Numbered from the stretch's first letter, positions 1-10,742 are shown. The stretch is DNA of 64,000 nucleotides from Lachnospiraceae bacterium (GCA_021628825.1 JAJXRY010000001.1:62001-126000), one strand, 5' to 3'. Numbers and translations are program-made. The notes: generated from the letters alone by a model not told the origin.

Positions 1-1
1 T

Positions 2-301
2 GTAGGACTTCTTGTTCTGGAGGGCGTATTGCTTGCTGCTGTAATCCTGATCTGCATGAAGGTAAGTAAGCTGTACCGTGCAGAACCGGAAACCGTACAG
101 GCAGACCGGAGAGCAACAGCTCCGGTGATGACAGAAAGAGAAAAACAGACGGCTCCGGTAAAGAAAAATACCGGAATCGCTCAGGCGGCAAACGCTGTAA
201 AGAGAATGTCCGAAGAAACAGAAACAACGGAAGAAACAGCCGAAGAAACAGCAGGAGACATGGAAACAACCACGGAGAACGAAACCGAAGAGGGAGAATA
301 A
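2..301 (+). CDS. C-terminal end of a membrane protein with acidic tail (partial)
   Basis: The reading frame is open from the window edge, so this is the 3' end of a gene that starts upstream. What remains is a short hydrophobic segment (LLVLEGVLLAAVILICM), a basic KVSKLYR stop-transfer stretch, and a roughly 75-residue soluble tail rich in Glu and Thr (ETETTEETAEETAGD). This fits a protein with a final transmembrane helix and a cytoplasmic, probably disordered, acidic tail. It sits 4 nt before the CPBP gene and is probably in the same operon. No family is recognisable from this fragment. Confidence 0.55.
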   Translation, partial: VGLLVLEGVLLAAVILICMKVSKLYRAEPETVQADRRATAPVMTEREKQTAPVKKNTGIAQAANAVKRMSEETETTEETAEETAGDMETTTENETEEGE

Positions 302-305
302 TACG

Positions 306-1440
306 ATGAATCAGACAACAGCACCAATGACAGAGCCGCAGGTAAAGTACATTACAAAACTGGCGAGGAAACAGATGTCCCGGATTGGGTTTGTATATTT
401 TGCCGGTACGATTCTTTTGGTTGCACTGGAGCTGTCTTTGTCGATGCTTTTTCTATTTGGAAACCCGGACGGAGACTATGACAGCAGTATTTTGATTTTC
501 TTTAATCTGATTTTTAAGGTTTATATTGGGCTATCCGCTGATGCTGTGCCTGATTCATTTAGTGAAAAAGGGAAAGCCCATTCCGCAGAAAAATGAAGGC
601 AGGAAGTGTTTTTTTATTGCTTTTTTTATGGCTTATGCCATGGCAATGATTACGAATATCATCGGACTTCTTCTTACATCAATTATCAATGCGTTTCAGA
701 GTGGAGTCGATACAACCAATCTGCAGGATACCCTGCTTGCACTTCCTTCGGTATGGCTCGTCCTGTTTGTCTGTGTCGGGGCGCCGATCTTTGAAGAACT
801 GATTTTCCGGAAGGCACTGGTAGACCGTGCCATTTATTGTGGAGAGGGCATTGCCATTGCCATGTCCGGAGTGATGTTCGGACTGTTCCACGGAAATTTG
901 AATCAGTTTGTCTATGCGGCAGCACTGGGGGCGTTCTTTGCTTTTATTTATGTACGTACCGGAAAAATCAGGTATACCATGATTTTGCATGCAATGGTAA
1001 ACAGTATGGGAACCATTGGTACATTGCTGCTGAAGTTGCTTTCAGAAGGAACGGACGGGTATCTTCAGGGAACGGAGGTGCTTACTTTGGTCAGCTCCCC
1101 GGATCTGTATGGGCTGCTTAGGGATCCCTTAAGTGGTGCAATGTATCTTGGAGGTGCCATTGGACTGTGTATCTGGCTCCTTGCAATAGCAGCCTTTGTC
1201 ATTACAGGAATCATTCTGTGGATTATAAAGGGAAAGAGGCTGTTTCTGCTTCCATCCAGAGAGCTTTCCGTACCGAAAGGAAAACGTTTTTCGACAGCTT
1301 TCCTCAATCCCGGTATGATTTGCTTCAGCATGGTGTGGATTTTGCTAATAGGCAGTTCCCTTTTTGGGCTGAAATTTTTATATAATTATAAGAAGGCTCT
1401 TGTAACGGCTACTTTCTTTTGGAGGCATAATTATGGATAA
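306..1440 (+). CDS. CPBP family intramembrane glutamic endopeptidase
   Basis: This is a polytopic membrane protein of the CPBP (CAAX protease and bacteriocin-processing) family. The family motifs are visible in order: EELIFRKAL (catalytic EExxxR), FGLFHGN (FxxxH) and HAMVN (third conserved motif). Hydrophobic segments lie before and after this core. The frame shifts near position 530, where ATTGGGCTAT should read ATTGGCTAT, which joins the N-terminal 75 residues to the rest. The stop overlaps the ATG of the next gene, so translation is probably coupled. The substrate cannot be inferred; related proteins process peptides or act in envelope stress and self-immunity. Confidence 0.8.
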
Positions 1441-3736
1441 GGGGAATGAGAGAATTACAATTGGGGTTTTAGTCGGGGGTATCATGGATTATTTCACGAT
1501 CGAGATCTGCCGTGGTGTGGCACAGATGGCAAGAACCTTTGATGTGGATGTAGTGGTGCTTCCGGGGAAATATCTGAACCGTGATCTGAGCGGTAATAAG
1601 GAATTAACCTATGAATATCAGTTTAATACTCTCTTTCAATATGCGAAGATCCCACAGATTCAGGGAATTATTGTGACAGAAGGAAGCATTGGCTGTTTTG
1701 CCAATGAAGAGATTATGAGGGAGATGTTAAGCCAGTATGAGGGAATTCCGAGTGTCCTTATTGCTTCCCGCCAGGAAGGCTACACGACCGTGAATTTTTG
1801 ATAACCGGATCGGAATCCGTGAAGGTATGCGTTACCTGATCGAACAGGTAAATTGTAAAAAAATCGGAATGCTGGGAGGACCGCTATGCAATTCAGATGC
1901 CAGAGAGAGGAAAGAGGTTTACGAACAGGTCCTGGCAGAATATGGACTTCCCTTTGAAAAAAAGCAGTATGTGGGCGGAAGTTATGAGCGCGGGTGCTAT
2001 CAGGAGGCAGGGCGGCTCCTTGATGACAATCCGGATCTGGATGCCATTCTCTGTGTGAATGATGATACAGCATTGGGATTATATGAAGAAATGAAACGGA
2101 GAGGTCTTGTGCCGGGACGTGATATTTCAGTGCTTGGCTTTGATGATACCAGACTTGCGGCACGTGCAACGCCACCGCTGTCTTCGGTGAAGGCAGATCC
2201 CATGGAGCTTGGAAATGTAGCATTGAAGATGTTGCTTAACAAAATTGAAGGGCGCAGTGTCTGCAATATGGAGCTCCCGACACATTTTGTGCGGAGAGGC
2301 TCGATTGCCCAGGGCAGGCAGGAAATTGTGACGGAAGAAGCAGGAAAGGCCAGTGAGCTGGTCGATGCTTATTTCGGTGACATCTATTACCGTTACCGCG
2401 ATGGGGAACAGGCGGATGTCATTTACCGGTTAAAGGACAGCTTTATCCGTCTGGTGGATCTGCTTGAAGAGGCTGCCGAAGGTGAGGAGCTGTTAAGTAA
2501 TCAGGCGTTCCGTATTGAAATGGCCGTAGATGAATACATCGCATCCGGAGCAATCACTTATGCGGATATGGGTGTGCTGATTCCGAACTTCCAGAAGATT
2601 TTCCATGACGTCGAAAGCAGTGTTTCTAATATTGAGAAGAGATGTGAATTAAAACAGCTTTTTGCAAATATTTATTGTAAGATGCTTCAGGCGATGGATA
2701 ACCGCTGGGGTGAGGATATGGAGTATAAGATCAGGGAAGATCACCAGACGAAGCTCTTTGTACGCGAGACCCTTCTTTTTGAAAAGGGAAATGATTTAAG
2801 CTATGCAATGATGATTGGCCGCCTGCAATGGCTTGGGGTCCAAAATGCCATGGTATATATCTTTCCGGAGATTATTTCCCATCTGGCAAGAGAAAGCTTT
2901 GTGATTCCGGATTATCTTTACCTGAAAGCCTATTTGAAGGATGGAGTGGCCATTTCGATTCCGAAGCTCCGCCAGAAGGTCAGCAGGAATATGCTGTTCC
3001 GGAACAATGTGGTGGATCCGGACCGCCGTTTCTTTGAGGTGATGCTCCCGCTTTACAGTAATGAGAATCTGTATGGCGTGGTGCTCATGGACCTGACGAA
3101 AAAGGTATTTGAAAATGGAGAGTTTCTGGTAAAATCAGTTAAGCTCGGCAGCAAAGATGATTGATCTGCTGAAAACCAATGAGAAGGTACAGCAGAAGCT
3201 GGAGGAAAGCCTTGCTGTCTTAAAGGAAAAATAATATTGCGCTAGATAACCTGTCAAGGATAGATGCCATGACCGGAATCCTGAACCGGAGAGGCTTCAT
3301 GGATGCGGCACAGAAGATGATTAATGAGAAAAAGGGCACGGTCTATGTGATTTATGTAGACATGAATAACTTAAAGATCATCAATGACCGTTACGGCCAA
3401 GAAGAGGGGGATTACTCCTTAAAGCTGATCGCGGATGTTTTATGGAAAACCGTAGAGGGAAGAGGAATTGCCGGACGAATTGGTGGTGATGAATTCGCCT
3501 GTGCCCTCATTTATGAAAAAAAGAGGATGAGGGAGAATCTGTTTTTACAGGAAATCTATCATCAGTTTTATCTGCATAACCAGAGCAGCGACAAGCCATA
3601 TAATGTAACGGTATCAGCGGGAGCCTGCAAGGTCGATGAGGAAAGCGGACTGACGCTGCAGCATGCACTGACACAGGCAGATGAACGTCTGTACCGTGTG
3701 AAGATGCTGCGGTCCAAAGATGTTGCCAAAGAGTAA
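1433..3736 (+). CDS. Periplasmic-binding-protein-fold sensor fused to GGDEF (predicted diguanylate cyclase)
   Basis: The first ~300 residues match the ligand-binding part of LacI/PBP1 regulators (ITIGVLVGG start, CVNDDTALGLYEEMKRRG, ISVLGFDDT), but no DNA-binding helix-turn-helix precedes it. A ~250-residue middle region follows, then a short coiled segment (VQQKLEESLAVLKEN) and a GGDEF domain with FMDAAQ, VDMNNLK and an intact RIGGDEF active site. Three homopolymer shifts must be repaired: TTTTT to TTTT near 1797, AAAA to AAA near 3131 and AAAAA to AAAA near 3229. There is no signal peptide or membrane helix, so it is cytosolic. I infer a soluble-ligand-controlled c-di-GMP synthase. The RBS GGAGG lies 8 nt before the ATG. 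Confidence 0.75.
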
Positions 3737-3810
3737 CGACATGTGATACAATCAAACAGGATTCTGAATCGTTAGCAGGATATGATGTCAGATGGAAAGG
3801 TCATGACAAT

Positions 3811-4770
3811 ATGAAGAAGGAAATCAATCGTTCGCAGCGTGTGAAACGGTTGAAAAAATTGATTTTGGGAGCCGTTGCCCTTGCAATTCTGATTCCGCTC
3901 CTTGCCTGTATCGTACTTTCCGTGCGGGTATTTCAGTTGAAAAAACAGGTTGCAGCTTTAAAGGAACAGATCCCTGTGGAAACTGCAGAAGCCGAAGAGG
4001 AAGAGGACTCCGGCGTCTATGAGATGACAAAGGTCGAAGAGGCTGTGCGGAATACGGAAACGGATGCAGAGGAAGCAGAGCCTGTGAAAACGGATCCGGC
4101 CAAGGGCAGTGAGAGGCAGGTATATCTTACCTTTGATGATGGCCCGAGCAGTAATACGGATCAGATTCTGGACATTTTAAAAGAATATGACGTGAAGGCC
4201 ACGTTCTTTGTTGTGGGAAAGACGGATGAACGGTCTGTGAAGGCTTATCAGCGGATCGTAGATGAGGGGCATACCTTAGCGATGCATTCCTACAGTCATA
4301 AATATGATGAAATCTATGAATCCAAGGAGGCTTTTGCCAAGGATCTGAACTCTTTGCAGGAGTATCTGTACGAAACAACGGGAGTATGGCCGCGTATCTA
4401 CCGTTTCCCGGGAGGAAGCTCGAATACGGTGAGCAAGGTCGATATGCAGGAGCTGATTGAATATCTGACCGATATCGGAATTACTTATTTTGACTGGAAT
4501 GTGGCATCGGGGGATGCCGTGTCAAGGACACTTCCGGCAGAGACGATTGTGAGTAACTGTCTTTCCGGGATCGAGAAGCAGAAGGAGAGTGTGATCCTGA
4601 TGCACGATGCTTCCAATAAGGGAACGACCGTGGAAGCGCTTCCCCGGATTATTGAGGCTATTCAGGAACGGGGAGATACCGGGATTTTACCAATTACGGA
4701 TGAAACAGTGCCCGTACAGCATATTGCGGCGCCTGAAAAAAATAATAACGAAAGCGAATGGAGGATTTGA
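3811..4770 (+). CDS. Membrane-anchored polysaccharide deacetylase (NodB domain)
   Basis: A 319-residue protein with an N-terminal membrane anchor (LILGAVALAILIPLLACIVL), a Glu-rich linker to about residue 95, and a NodB homology domain. NodB motifs seen are TFDDGP (motif 1, catalytic Asp and metal-binding Asp), HSYSH (motif 2, metal-binding His), RFPGGSSN (motif 3), FDWN (motif 4) and LMHD (motif 5). All five are intact, so de-N-acetylase activity on peptidoglycan or another cell-wall glycan is likely, acting outside the membrane. The next gene is a bactofilin, which suggests a shared envelope role. The frame is uninterrupted. Confidence 0.88.
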   Translation: MKKEINRSQRVKRLKKLILGAVALAILIPLLACIVLSVRVFQLKKQVAALKEQIPVETAEAEEEEDSGVYEMTKVEEAVRNTETDAEEAEPVKTDPAKGSERQVYLTFDDGPSSNTDQILDILKEYDVKATFFVVGKTDERSVKAYQRIVDEGHTLAMHSYSHKYDEIYESKEAFAKDLNSLQEYLYETTGVWPRIYRFPGGSSNTVSKVDMQELIEYLTDIGITYFDWNVASGDAVSRTLPAETIVSNCLSGIEKQKESVILMHDASNKGTTVEALPRIIEAIQERGDTGILPITDETVPVQHIAAPEKNNNESEWRI

Positions 4771-4772
4771 AA

Positions 4773-5524
4773 ATGGGTTTTTTTCTCAGATTTAAAGGAA
4801 GATTTATCACAGGCAGTAAATGAACTGATTCCGGAGGACGGAGCTGAGGCAAAAGAAGCAGAAGCGGAAAACACGTCCGGTGTGGAAGTACAGGAGGAAG
4901 AAAAGGAACCTCAGACCGTCAATAACTTCCATGCAGATTTAAGTGCAATGCTGGATCATGTGGATGACACAGAGCCGGAAGAAGAGGAAGACGAAGGGGT
5001 TTATGTAGCGCCTGTTGTTCCTGAGAAACCCGGTTTTTGAACAGCGCACCGCCAACAGAGTAGCGAATGATGAAGTTTCTGTTATTATGGATAGCATGAT
5101 TATCAATGGTAATATCGCAACGGAAGGAGCCCTTGATATCCGCGGAAGCATCGTAGGAGATGTGGAAGCGTTAGGAAAGCTTAACATTACAGGAACGATC
5201 CAGGGAAATTCCCGTGCGATCGAAGTGTTTGCAGAGGGAGCGAAGATCACCGGTGAGATCCGTAGTGACGGAGCAATCAAGGTAGGACAGAGTTCTGTCA
5301 TCATTGGTGATATTTATGCAACAAGTGCCGTAATTGCCGGAGCCATCAAGGGTGACATTGATGTCAAGGGGCCGGTTATTCTGGACGCATCCGCAATCGT
5401 TATGGGTAACATCAAATCCAAATCCGTACAGATCAATAACGGTGCGGTCATCGAAGGTATGTGTTCCCAGTGCTATGCAGAGGTGAACCCGACCTCCTTC
5501 TTTGAAGAATTGAAAAAGATGTAA
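4773..5524 (+). CDS. Bactofilin family polymer-forming protein
   Basis: Bactofilins form beta-helical filaments at the membrane and organise envelope enzymes. The conserved core is visible from residue ~95: SMIINGNIATEGALDIRG, then regular short repeats such as IQGNSRAIEVFAEGAKITGEI and IGDIYATSAVIAGAI, as expected for a right-handed beta-helix. The N-terminal ~90 residues are acidic and low-complexity. Two shifts break the frame: T7 to T6 right after the start (MGFFSDLKEDLSQAV) and CCC to CC near 5028. The gene follows the deacetylase by 2 nt and precedes pyrH, so it probably belongs to the same transcription unit. Confidence 0.82.
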
Positions 5525-5559
5525 CTAATTAAAGAAAATATAGAAATCGAGGACATGGT

Positions 5560-6255
5560 ATGCAGCGTATTTTATTGAAATTAAGTGGAGAAGCGCTTGC
5601 CGGAGACAAGAAGACCGGCTTTCACGAGGCCACCGTAAGAGAAGTTGCTTTACAGGTAAAGCAGCTGGTAGATCAGGGAATCCAAGTTGGAATCGTGACA
5701 GGAGGCGGTAACTTCTGGCGTGGAAGAACCAGCGAGAACATTGACCGTACCAAGGCCGATCAGATTGGGATGCTGGCAACGGTAATGAACTGTATTTATG
5801 TATCGGAAATCTTCCGCAGCGTTGGAATGAAGACTGCTATTTTAACACCGTTTGAGTGTGGTTCCTTCACGAAGCTGTTCTCCAAGGACAGAGCCAACAA
5901 GTATTTTGAGCATGGCATGGTCGTATTCTTTGCAGGAGGAACCGGACATCCGTATTTCTCGACGGATACCGGAGTCGTTCTCCGTGCGATCGAAGTGGAT
6001 GCCGAAGTGATCCTGCTTGCGAAATCCATCGATGGCGTATATGACAGCGATCCGAAGCAGAATCCGGATGCGAAGAAGTATGATGAAGTCACAATCGATG
6101 AAGTGATTGAGAAGAATCTGCAGGTTGTCGATATGACCGCATCGATTCTGGCAAGAGACAGCAAGATGCCGATGTGGGTATTCGGCTTAAATGAAGAAAA
6201 CAGCATTGTAAATACCATGAGTGGTAAATTTAATGGAACGAAGGTTCTGGTATAA
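5560..6255 (+). CDS. pyrH: UMP kinase
   Basis: Phosphorylates UMP to UDP with ATP, in cytosolic pyrimidine nucleotide synthesis. The 231-residue length is standard. Visible family motifs include LLKLSGEALAG at the N-terminus, GIVTGGGNFWRG (phosphate-binding), DQIGMLATVMN, and FFAGGTGHPYFSTDT near the centre. No frame problem. It is followed 11 nt later by frr, the usual pyrH-frr order in Firmicutes and many other bacteria. Confidence 0.96.
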   Translation: MQRILLKLSGEALAGDKKTGFHEATVREVALQVKQLVDQGIQVGIVTGGGNFWRGRTSENIDRTKADQIGMLATVMNCIYVSEIFRSVGMKTAILTPFECGSFTKLFSKDRANKYFEHGMVVFFAGGTGHPYFSTDTGVVLRAIEVDAEVILLAKSIDGVYDSDPKQNPDAKKYDEVTIDEVIEKNLQVVDMTASILARDSKMPMWVFGLNEENSIVNTMSGKFNGTKVLV

Positions 6256-6266
6256 GGGAGGCTATT

Positions 6267-6818
6267 ATGGACGAGAGAATTCAGGTATATGATGATAAAA
6301 TGAAGAAGACACTGGAGCATCTGGCAGCAGACTATCAGGGAATCCGTGCAGGACGTGCCAATCCCCATGTGTTAGATAAGCTTCGTGTGGATTATTACGG
6401 AACACCGACCCCGATCCAACAGGTTGGTAATATCACGGTTCCGGAAGCAAGAATGATCCAGATTGCACCGTGGGAAAAATCCCTGATTAAGGATATTGAG
6501 AAAGCAATTCTTTCTTCCGATATCGGAATTACACCCTCCAATGACGGTGTGGTCATCCGACTGGTATTCCCGGAGCTTACCGAGGAGCGTCGTAAGGATC
6601 TGGTTAAGGAAGTAAAGAAGAAAGCCGAAGAATGTAAGGTTGCAGTCCGCAACATCCGCCGTGACGGTAACGATGCATTCAAGAAGCTTGCAAAAGCAGA
6701 AATTTCCGAGGACGAGATCAAGGAACTGGAAGAGAATCTTCAGAAGATTACCGACAAGTACATCAAGGAAGTGGATGCAATGACGGAAGAGAAGTCAAAG
6801 GAAATTTTAACCGTTTAG
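6267..6818 (+). CDS. frr: Ribosome recycling factor
   Basis: Splits post-termination ribosomes together with EF-G. The protein has the usual 183-residue length and family landmarks: AGRANPHVLD, VDYYGTPTPIQQV, IQPWEK-like IAPWEKSLIKDIEKAI, SNDGVVIRL, and a C-terminal helix with KKAEECKVAVRNIRRD. The frame is intact. A good RBS (GGGAGG) is 6-7 nt before ATG. A terminator-like hairpin follows. Confidence 0.96.
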   Translation: MDERIQVYDDKMKKTLEHLAADYQGIRAGRANPHVLDKLRVDYYGTPTPIQQVGNITVPEARMIQIAPWEKSLIKDIEKAILSSDIGITPSNDGVVIRLVFPELTEERRKDLVKEVKKKAEECKVAVRNIRRDGNDAFKKLAKAEISEDEIKELEENLQKITDKYIKEVDAMTEEKSKEILTV

Positions 6819-6834
6819 TACAACCGTTCAAAAT

Positions 6835-6871
6835 AAAGGGGGCAGGCGATTTATCGTGTCGCTCCCTTTTT
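6835..6871 (+). terminator. Terminator-like hairpin between frr and uppS
   Basis: AAAGGGGGC pairs with GCTCCCTTT (one G.T wobble) around a ~19-nt loop and is followed by a run of T. It may reduce read-through from pyrH-frr into uppS rather than end the operon completely. Confidence 0.5.
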
Positions 6872-6902
6872 GAATAGTCACAATATGATAAGGAGAGAGG
6901 AT

Positions 6903-7628
6903 ATGTCAGATTTACAGGATTTGAAGATGCCGCAGCATGTTGCAATCATACTGGACGGAAATGGACGCTGGGCGAAGAAAAAGGGAATGCCCCGTAATTA
7001 CGGTCATGTGCAGGGAGCTAAGAATGTGGAGCTTATCTGTGAGGCTGCTTATAAAATGGGAATTCAGTATCTGACCGTGTATGCATTCAGCACCGAAAAC
7101 TGGAACCGCCCGAAGGATGAGGTGGAAGCGCTGATGAAGCTTCTGCGGAATTATATGAAGACCTGCCTGACAACCGCGAAAAAGAACCGGATGTGTGTCC
7201 GCGTAATCGGAGATAAAACGGGGCTTGATGACGATATCCGTAACCGGATTGCAGAGCTGGAAGAGGCAACGAAGGACAATGACGGACTTCATTTTCAGAT
7301 TGCACTCAACTATGGCGGCAGGGATGAAATTGTACGTGCCGTAAAGAAGACCTGTGAAAAGGTGCAGGCAGGAGAACTTAAAATCGATGACATTACCCAG
7401 GAGGTCTTTGGAGAAATGCTCGATACGCATGGACTGCCGGAGCCGGATCTGCTGATCCGTACCTGCAATGAGCAGCGGATTTCCAATTTCCTGTTGTGGC
7501 AGCTTGCTTATACGGAATTTTATTTTACGGAAGTGCCATGGCCTGATTTTTCAAAGGAAGAGCTTATCAGGGCTGTGGAAGCATACAATCACAGAGACCG
7601 CAGATTCGGACTCGTAAAGGAGGAGTAG
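6903..7628 (+). CDS. uppS: Isoprenyl transferase (undecaprenyl diphosphate synthase)
   Basis: Cis-prenyltransferase that makes the C55 undecaprenyl diphosphate carrier for cell-wall polymers. Motifs: HVAIILDGNGRWA with catalytic Asp, GHVQGA, YAFSTENWNRP, LHFQIALNYGGRDEI, DLLIRTCNEQRISNFLLWQ and a C-terminal FYFTEVPWPDF. The motif usually reads RTSGE; here it is RTCNE, a common variant. I chose the ATG at 6903 because AAGGAGAGAGG lies 4-5 nt upstream and the protein then starts close to the family start. Length about 241 residues. Confidence 0.95.
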   Translation: MSDLQDLKMPQHVAIILDGNGRWAKKKGMPRNYGHVQGAKNVELICEAAYKMGIQYLTVYAFSTENWNRPKDEVEALMKLLRNYMKTCLTTAKKNRMCVRVIGDKTGLDDDIRNRIAELEEATKDNDGLHFQIALNYGGRDEIVRAVKKTCEKVQAGELKIDDITQEVFGEMLDTHGLPEPDLLIRTCNEQRISNFLLWQLAYTEFYFTEVPWPDFSKEELIRAVEAYNHRDRRFGLVKEE

Positions 7629-7630
7629 GC

Positions 7631-8460
7631 ATGTTTCGAACCAGAGTGATCAGCTCCGTTGTATTGGTAATTCTTGCCCTGGTAACCATACTGGGAGGAG
7701 GATATCTTCTTGCGGCAACATTATTATTCTTAGCCCTTGTTGCTTACCGGGAATTGATGAAGGCCTGTAAGCTGAGTGGGGGAAGGAAAGAAGCTTTCGG
7801 CACTCGAAGTCAATGGTTACATAGGAATCCTTGCCTATTATCTGGTGATGGTATTTGTACCGGACCGGATTTACCTGTTTCTGGCGGTGGTATTAATTCT
7901 TATTGGATTTATGTTTATTTATGTATTTTTCGTTCCCAAAAATACCATTCTGATCAGATTATGAGTGCTTTTTTTCTGTGTAGCCTATGCGCCGGTGATG
8001 CTGTCCTTTATTTATCTTGTGAGAGCGCTTCCCTATGGCGTCTATACGGTATGGATGATTCTTCATCAGCTCCTGGATCTGTGATACCTGTGCGTATCTT
8101 ACCGGAATCTGTATCGGTAAGCATAAGCTGGCACCGGTATTGAGTCCGAAGAAATCCATTGAAGGAGCAATCGGAGGAATCCTGGGTTCTGCCATTGTTG
8201 GCGCATTATATGGATATTTCGTTGTGGAAAGTGTGGTTGTGGAACAGAATGTTACATGGGTATTTGTGGTAATCAGTGCGGTCGGAGCAGTGATTTCCCA
8301 GGTGGGTGATCTGGCGGCTTCTGCCATTAAGCGCAATCAGGAGATCAAGGATTACGGAAAACTGATCCCCGGACATGGCGGCGTCATGGACCGGTTTGAC
8401 AGCGTGATTTTCACTGCACCGATGATTTATTTCCTCACTCTGCTTTTGATCAGAGCATAG
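7631..8460 (+). CDS. cdsA: Phosphatidate cytidylyltransferase
   Basis: Integral membrane enzyme that converts phosphatidate and CTP to CDP-diacylglycerol. The family signature is intact in the last third: LSPKKSIEGAIGG ... SQVGDLAASAIKRN ... KDYGKLIPGHGGVMDRFDS. The first two thirds are hydrophobic. Frame shifts occur near 7780 (GGGG in GGGGGAAGG), 7935 (TTTTCG and CCC), 7968 (TTTTTTT) and 8080, all at homopolymers. Repair gives about 270 residues, normal for CdsA. It starts 3 nt after uppS and is translationally linked. Confidence 0.9.
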
Positions 8461-8475
8461 AACAGGAGGCATGAA

Positions 8476-9621
8476 ATGAAGAAAATTGGTATTCTCGGGT
8501 CTACCGGTTCCATTGGAACCCAGACACTTGAGATTGTACGCAGTAATCCTGATCTTCAGGTTGTTGCACTGGCAGCGGGAAGCAATGTAAGCCTGATGGA
8601 GCAGCAGGTGCGGGAGTTTCATCCCCTGCTTGCCGTGATGGGCTCTGAGGAAGCTTCTGCAGATCTAAAGAGCCGGATTGCAGATACCGATACGAAGGTG
8701 TTAGCCGGAATGGAAGGAATGCTTGAACTTGCGGTGCTTCCGCAGGTGGAGGTTTTAGTAACCGCGATTGTCGGCATGATCGGAATCCGTCCGACGATTG
8801 CAGCAATCGAAGCCGGAAAGACCATTGCACTTGCGAATAAAGAAACACTGGTGACGGCAGGACATATCATTATGCCGCTTGCCAAACAAAAGGGAGTATC
8901 CATTCTTCCTGTGGACAGCGAGCACAGTGCGATTTTTCAGTCGATGCATGGAGAGAATCGTGAACGGGTAAGTAAGATTCTGCTGACGGCATCGGGTGGA
9001 CCGTTTCGTGGAAAGAAGACGGAGGAATTACAGGATATTACGGTGGAGGATGCGTTAAAGCACCCGAACTGGTCGATGGGACGGAAGATTACCGTGGACT
9101 CTGCCACCCTTGTCAATAAGGGCCTGGAGGTCATGGAGGCGAAATGGCTGTTTGATGTGGAGCCGGACCAGATTCAGGTTGTGGTTCATCCACAGAGCAT
9201 CATTCATTCCATGGTGGAATATGTGGATGGCGGAATTATGGCACAGCTTGGCATGCCGGATATGAAGCTTCCGATTCAGTATGCGCTCTTTTATCCGGAT
9301 CGCAGGCCGATGGACGGAAAGCGGGTAGATTTCTTTGCCTTAAAGAGCATTTCCTTTGAGGAGCCGGATGTTAAGACGTTCCGGGGACTGCAGCTTGCGT
9401 ATGATGCCATTGCGGCAGGCGGCAGCATGCCGACCGTATTTAATGCGGCAAACGAAAAGGCAGTAGGACTGTTCCTTGATAAGAAGATCCGTTTCCTTGC
9501 AATCTATGATCTGATTCAGGGAGCGATGGAGCAGCATAAGGTGATTGCCAATCCTACGGTGGATGAGATTCTGGAAGCCGAAGCACAGGCACATGCGTAT
9601 ATTTCCGGGAAATTGTCATAG
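8476..9621 (+). CDS. dxr: 1-deoxy-D-xylulose 5-phosphate reductoisomerase
   Basis: Second step of the MEP isoprenoid pathway, NADPH-dependent. 381 residues in one intact frame. Motifs: GSTGSIGTQTLEIV (NADPH-binding), ALANKETLVTAG, LPVDSEHSAIFQ (metal-binding Asp/Glu), TASGGPFRG, HPNWSMGRKITVDSATL, NKGLEVMEA and VHPQSIIHSMVEY. It overlaps functionally with ispG and uppS nearby, giving much of the isoprenoid-to-undecaprenol route in one segment. Confidence 0.96.
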   Translation: MKKIGILGSTGSIGTQTLEIVRSNPDLQVVALAAGSNVSLMEQQVREFHPLLAVMGSEEASADLKSRIADTDTKVLAGMEGMLELAVLPQVEVLVTAIVGMIGIRPTIAAIEAGKTIALANKETLVTAGHIIMPLAKQKGVSILPVDSEHSAIFQSMHGENRERVSKILLTASGGPFRGKKTEELQDITVEDALKHPNWSMGRKITVDSATLVNKGLEVMEAKWLFDVEPDQIQVVVHPQSIIHSMVEYVDGGIMAQLGMPDMKLPIQYALFYPDRRPMDGKRVDFFALKSISFEEPDVKTFRGLQLAYDAIAAGGSMPTVFNAANEKAVGLFLDKKIRFLAIYDLIQGAMEQHKVIANPTVDEILEAEAQAHAYISGKLS

Positions 9622-9655
9622 ACTAAAAACAGGATCAGTATTTGGAGGAACTTCA

Positions 9656-10724
9656 TTGATTGTTTCAATTATTTTGTTTATCATTATTTTTTTGTGTGAT
9701 TGTTGTCGCACATGAATTTGGTCATTTTATTGTAGCCAAAAAGCAATGGAATTCATGTCGTGGAATTCTTTGTGGGAATGGGACCGACATTAGTATCCTT
9801 TACAAAAGGAGATACCAAATATTCCATTAAATTACTGCCGCTTGGAGGAGCGTGTGTTTTCGAGGGCGAGGATGGACTGAATACGAAGGAAGGCGAGGTG
9901 TCTGAAGGAGCGTTTCCGAATGCACCGGTATGGACACGGTTTGCAACCGTTCTGGCTGGTCCGGTGTTTAACTTCCTGTTAGCGTATCTCCTTGCCGTGA
10001 TTCTGGTTGCCAATACCGGCGTTCTGCTTCCAACGGTTACGACCGTTCAGGAGGGAAGTAATGCCGAAGCGGCCGGGCTTGAGGTCGGAGACCAGATTGT
10101 GAAGATGAATGGAAAAAAAGCATTCATCTCTATCAGCAGGTGCTTTTGAATTCCCAGCTCAATGTGAGGGGGGAACCCTTTGAAATTGTATATGAACGTG
10201 ATGGTGAGCAGCATACGGTGACGGTGACGCCGACCTTCAATGAGGAAGCAAACCGTTATCTCATGGGGATTTCCACCGGGGAATATCTGAAGTGTAATGC
10301 CCTGCAGAATTTTTCAGTATGCGTTTTTATATGATGAATTTTGAGGTGGAGATGACCTTTAAGAGCCTTGGCATGCTGGTGACTGGACAGCTTTCTTTTG
10401 AATGATCTTTCGGGACCTGTGGGAATTGTGAAGGTGGTGGATGACACGTATACGGAAGCGAAGGCATACGGGGCTTCTACGGTGATCCTGTCCATGATTG
10501 AGCTTGCACTGCTTCTTTCCGTGAACTTGGGCGTGATGAATTTACTCCCTCTTCCGGCACTGGATGGCGGCCGCCTTGTCTTTTTACTTGTGGAGGCTGT
10601 CCGCGGAAAGCCGGTTCCACCCGAAAAGGAAGGAATTGTACATTTGGCAGGCATGGCGGTACTGATGATTTTAATGGTTGTCGTGATGTTTAACGATATT
10701 TCCAAGTTTTTTTGCATAAAATGA
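9656..10724 (+). CDS. rseP: RIP metalloprotease RseP / site-2 protease
   Basis: Zinc intramembrane protease of the M50 family, with the HEFGH active site near residue 20, a PDZ domain (VQEGSNAEAAGLEVGDQIVKMNG), and the C-terminal NLLPLPALDGGR motif that supplies the third zinc ligand. At least five homopolymer shifts break the frame: T7 near 9690, AAAAA near 9737, AAAAAAA near 10120, TTTTT near 10312 and TTTTG near 10398. The start is a TTG with GGAGG 8 nt upstream; no ATG fits. Repaired length is about 350 residues. It lies directly after dxr, its usual place. Confidence 0.88.
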
Positions 10725-10742
10725 TCTACAAAAAAATACAGG

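Noticed and set aside
1433..3164. LacI-family transcription factor
   Set aside because: There is no N-terminal HTH and the frame continues into GGDEF after homopolymer repair.
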